In this document: in pieces, positions 4,885-5,193 of the stretch
Layout of the letters: each line of letters opens with the position of its first letter
How positions within the stretch are numbered: the stretch's first letter is position 1
Source: Actinomycetota bacterium
Lineage (GTDB): Bacteria; Actinomycetota; Humimicrobiia; Humimicrobiales; Humimicrobiaceae
NCBI GenBank assembly: GCA_023379515.1
Contig: JAMCQQ010000544.1
Location: 1 to 5,193, forward strand
DNA length: 5,193 nt
Direction: 5' to 3'
The notes under the pieces: generated by a model
What the model was told of the DNA's origin: nothing
What the model saw: the letters and a program-made list of their open reading frames with translations, nothing else
Databases searched by the model: none
Position numbers and translations under genes: made by a program

Positions 4885-5193
4885 TTATACGCGCGACAAT
4901 TCTCCGCTCTTATTCTTAATAGCCGCCAGCACTTTTTCCTTGGTTGCGGGAAGGCTGTGTATCCTGACGCCAACTGCATTATAAACAGCGTTTACCACCG
5001 CAGGAGCTGTGGGCAGTGATGGAGTTTCAGCAAGTCCCTTTAACCCAAGAGGTCCTTGAGGATGAGGAACTTCCACCGGAATTGAAATAACTTCAGGAGC
5101 CCTGTCAGCCGGCAGAACGCCGCACTTTAAATAAGTATTGGTAATATTAACGCCATTCTCCACCACAAACTGCTCAGATAAAAATATAGGATT
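4885..5193 (-). CDS. Xanthine dehydrogenase-family molybdopterin-binding subunit, C-terminal fragment
   Basis: The last 102 residues of a gene that continues beyond the right edge; family members are roughly 750 aa. The frame is open to base 5193, so the GTG codons near 5166 are internal, not starts. Seen: VENGVNITNTYLKCG (11-25), ADRAPEVISIPVEVPHPQGP (29-48), GLKGLAETPSLPTAPAVVNA (50-69), YNAVGVRIHSLPAT (71-84), then a variable tail. This is the end of the Mo-binding domain of xanthine dehydrogenase/aldehyde oxidase enzymes; E56 in KGLAE (usually KGxGE) matches the active-site Glu that activates the Mo-bound hydroxyl. Role: hydroxylation of a purine, heterocycle or aldehyde with the FAD and 2Fe-2S subunits, which are not visible. 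The substrate cannot be inferred. It converges on the EF-Tu-like gene, with 8 bp between stop codons. Confidence 0.92.
   Translation of the reverse strand, partial: NPIFLSEQFVVENGVNITNTYLKCGVLPADRAPEVISIPVEVPHPQGPLGLKGLAETPSLPTAPAVVNAVYNAVGVRIHSLPATKEKVLAAIKNKSGELSRV

Noticed and set aside
4862..4886. AAAGTG-13-CACTTT inverted repeat between the convergent genes, as a bidirectional terminator
   Set aside because: Only six mostly A-T pairs, a 13-nt loop and no T-tract on either strand; too weak to call.
5164..5166. GTG start making a 93-aa gene at the right edge
   Set aside because: The frame is open to the window edge and the residues upstream continue the hydroxylase C-terminal domain, so this is an internal Val codon.

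Overview
The window is AT-rich, densely packed bacterial DNA: eight complete genes, and a ninth cut by the right edge. Bacterial Shine-Dalgarno sites, a near-consensus -35/-10 promoter and a peptidoglycan gene (murB) show it is bacterial. A xanthine-dehydrogenase-type molybdenum hydroxylase fits an anaerobic or facultative organism. I cannot place the phylum; an uncultured sediment or groundwater lineage is a guess. TGA ends the MFS gene and the first antitoxin gene, and Trp is written TGG, so TGA is not globally reassigned here.

Layout. (1) 26-889 (+): a class I SAM methyltransferase fused to a C-terminal Trm112-like zinc ribbon, tail to tail with (2) 891-2096 (-): an MFS transporter. (3) 2103-2772 (-): a VapBC-type toxin-antitoxin pair (ribbon-helix-helix-like antitoxin, PIN toxin) directly upstream of the MFS gene. 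(4) 2773-2905: a 133-bp divergent regulatory region with two opposing promoters, each overlapped by or next to a small symmetric element. (5) 2906-3569 (+): a second, unrelated toxin-antitoxin pair (Phd/YefM-like antitoxin, PIN toxin), followed after 7 nt by (6) 3577-4542 (+): murB. (7) 4619-4876 (+): a small protein resembling EF-Tu domain 2, with an in-frame TGA at codon 64. (8) 4885-5193 (-): the C-terminal end of a molybdopterin-binding hydroxylase subunit, convergent with gene 7.

The main item of interest is gene 7. After the TGA the same frame continues with a well-formed barrel C-terminus (21 more residues, then TAA). The TGA itself forms the base of a 10-bp, once-bulged hairpin (4807-4842) whose loop contains GGU. 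This suggests selenocysteine insertion into an EF-Tu-domain-II-like small protein, a family I do not recall as a selenoprotein. The hairpin is shorter than usual for a bacterial SECIS, and no sel genes are in the window, so a nonsense mutation or sequencing error is not excluded.

The two back-to-back PIN modules share one intergenic region and the same one-nucleotide antitoxin-toxin spacing but use different antitoxin folds. Each may be co-transcribed with a downstream housekeeping-type gene (MFS on one side, murB on the other). No stretch over 300 bases lacks a gene, and I found no tRNA, rRNA, CRISPR array or insertion sequence.
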